The notes under the pieces were generated by a model, which saw nothing but the letters and a program-made list of their open reading frames with translations, was not told where the DNA came from and did not search any database. From Bacillota bacterium (lineage in GTDB: Bacteria; Bacillota; Clostridia; Peptostreptococcales; Anaerovoracaceae), in NCBI GenBank assembly GCA_025361765.1, contig JANYJS010000082.1, positions 1 to 64,000 on the forward strand: a DNA stretch of 64,000 nucleotides, in the 5' to 3' direction. Made by a program: the position numbers and the translations under genes. The first letter of the stretch is position 1. Each line of letters opens with the position of its first letter. This document shows, piece after piece, positions 63,082-64,000 of this stretch.

Positions 63082-64000
63082 ATGGTCAACAGATTAAGAA
63101 AATTGATAAAGCCGGATATTAAAACGAATCTTGTCGCTTTATTTATTTTTGCCCTCATCATCTTATATCACAGCATTCCCTTAGGAATCCTGGCGCTTAT
63201 TATTGTTTTGTATTTGTTCTATTATAATAAGAAAATCGAAACAGGAAAAAAGCAGCTTTTAAAAGAATACATCGAAAATATCACGGAAGAGATGGGCGAT
63301 ACCATAAAATATTCCGTTGTCAATCATCCTCTGCCCCTTTGCATGATTGACGGTGAAGGAGAGATATTTTGGTACAATAAGAAATTCACGGCCATATCTG
63401 ATAAGGCGGAAATGCTGAACACCAAAATTACGGACCTTGTTCATATAAAGCTTTCGGAGCTCCTGACTGAAGATCAAGAGCGAAATGTTCAGGTCTCAAT
63501 GAACGGTAAAATCTACAGAATCGTTGCCTCGCAATCCTATGCGGGAGATGGCGGCAATAGTATTTTATACTGGTTTGACGTGACGACTTATGAGAACTTG
63601 AAAACGCTATACAAAGAAGAAAAATATTGTTTGGGTTACGTTCAGGTGGATAATTTTGACGATCTCATAGACAGCTCCCCAGCGGATAAAAAATCCATGA
63701 TAGCGGCGCAGATCGAAAAAATGATCAGGCAGTGGGCATCTAAAATTAATGCTTCGTTAACAAAATTCGACGATGATAAATATCTGGTCATTTTTGAGAA
63801 TAAAAATTACGATAAACTCGAAGAAAATAAATTCGCTATTTTGGATGAAATACGCGAAATTGAAACCGATGCAGACTTTCCGGTCTCTCTCAGTGTTGGA
63901 ATTGGCATAGGTGGCAAAACGCCTTTCCAGCAGTCGGAGTATGCGCAGGCCGCCCTTGATCTTGCTTTAGGACGAGGAGGGGACCAGGCAGTAGTGAAGA
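63082..64000 (+). CDS. gdpP: GdpP-type cyclic di-AMP phosphodiesterase (3' end beyond window)
   Basis: Open to the window edge, about 306 codons visible. I take the ATG at 63082; in-frame ATGs at 63061 and 63064 are also possible, none with a perfect ribosome site. Two membrane segments (about 15-50), a PAS-like domain (about 70-150) and a degenerate GGDEF domain (from about 160, DDDKYLVIFENK, LSVGIGIGGKT, ALDLALGRGGDQAVVK), as in GdpP/YybT. The catalytic DHH/DHHA1 part lies beyond the window. It cleaves the signal c-di-AMP. Confidence 0.93.
   Translation, partial: MVNRLRKLIKPDIKTNLVALFIFALIILYHSIPLGILALIIVLYLFYYNKKIETGKKQLLKEYIENITEEMGDTIKYSVVNHPLPLCMIDGEGEIFWYNKKFTAISDKAEMLNTKITDLVHIKLSELLTEDQERNVQVSMNGKIYRIVASQSYAGDGGNSILYWFDVTTYENLKTLYKEEKYCLGYVQVDNFDDLIDSSPADKKSMIAAQIEKMIRQWASKINASLTKFDDDKYLVIFENKNYDKLEENKFAILDEIREIETDADFPVSLSVGIGIGGKTPFQQSEYAQAALDLALGRGGDQAVVK

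Overview
The window looks like the chromosomal replication-origin region of a low-GC, AT-rich Firmicute of the class Clostridia. The signs are the rpmH/rnpA/yidC/jag/mnmE/mnmG/rsmG/parA/parB block on the minus strand, dnaA/dnaN/recF/gyrB/gyrA on the plus strand, SLH surface proteins, yycH/yycI/yycJ homologues, strong Shine-Dalgarno sequences, a ferredoxin-linked redox gene and many amino-acid and peptide uptake genes. I cannot name a genus from the sequence alone. I saw no rRNA or tRNA gene, no CRISPR array, no insertion sequence and no prophage.

Layout. From 1 to 9.6 kb lie surface and envelope genes: a DUF2975 membrane protein cut by the window edge, a FlxA-like coiled coil, an SLH protein followed by a small protein sharing its C-terminal Cys domain, an EamA permease, a lipoprotein amidohydrolase, a LysM flavoprotein candidate, a lipoprotein and an amino-acid permease preceded by a sigma-54 type promoter. 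From 9.7 to 15.6 kb a minus-strand operon encodes an AhpD-like protein, a diguanylate cyclase, a histidine kinase, a sigma-54-dependent response regulator and a second amino-acid permease. From 15.6 to 24.8 kb are an MFS gene remnant, mutY, nadA, a glutaredoxin/ferredoxin-thioredoxin-reductase pair, a DUF2148 protein, a NYN nuclease, two ArsR regulators, a four-part sulfur-transfer fusion protein (CoA-disulfide reductase, rhodanese, TusA, DsrE) and an acetyltransferase.

From 24.8 to 28.9 kb is a walHIJ-rlmH-like operon without walRK; a WalR-type box precedes it. From 29.1 to 39.9 kb come rnhA, a PP2C phosphatase, aroQ and the conserved origin-left block with two parS sites. oriC is bipartite: DnaA boxes before dnaA, and boxes plus a six-unit DnaA-trio between dnaA and dnaN. 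To the right are dnaN, recF, gyrB and gyrA, then an anti-anti-sigma/anti-sigma/sigma module, trpS and a pyruvate-phosphate-dikinase-like protein. From 53.9 kb onward are a PAP2 phosphatase, a lipoprotein, plsC, a shikimate kinase, an oxidoreductase remnant, galE, an OPT transporter with a P1 peptidase, rpsF-ssb-rpsR, a YybS homologue and the start of gdpP.

Nearly all genes from about 24 kb to oriC read leftward and nearly all after oriC read rightward, so transcription follows replication on both arms. Functional links worth noting: the two-component system may activate the sigma-54 promoter of the neighbouring permease; the PP2C phosphatase at 29.6 kb may act on the sigma module at 48.8 kb; and peptide uptake (OPT), peptide cleavage and two amino-acid permeases fit an amino-acid-using anaerobe. 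This last point is inference.
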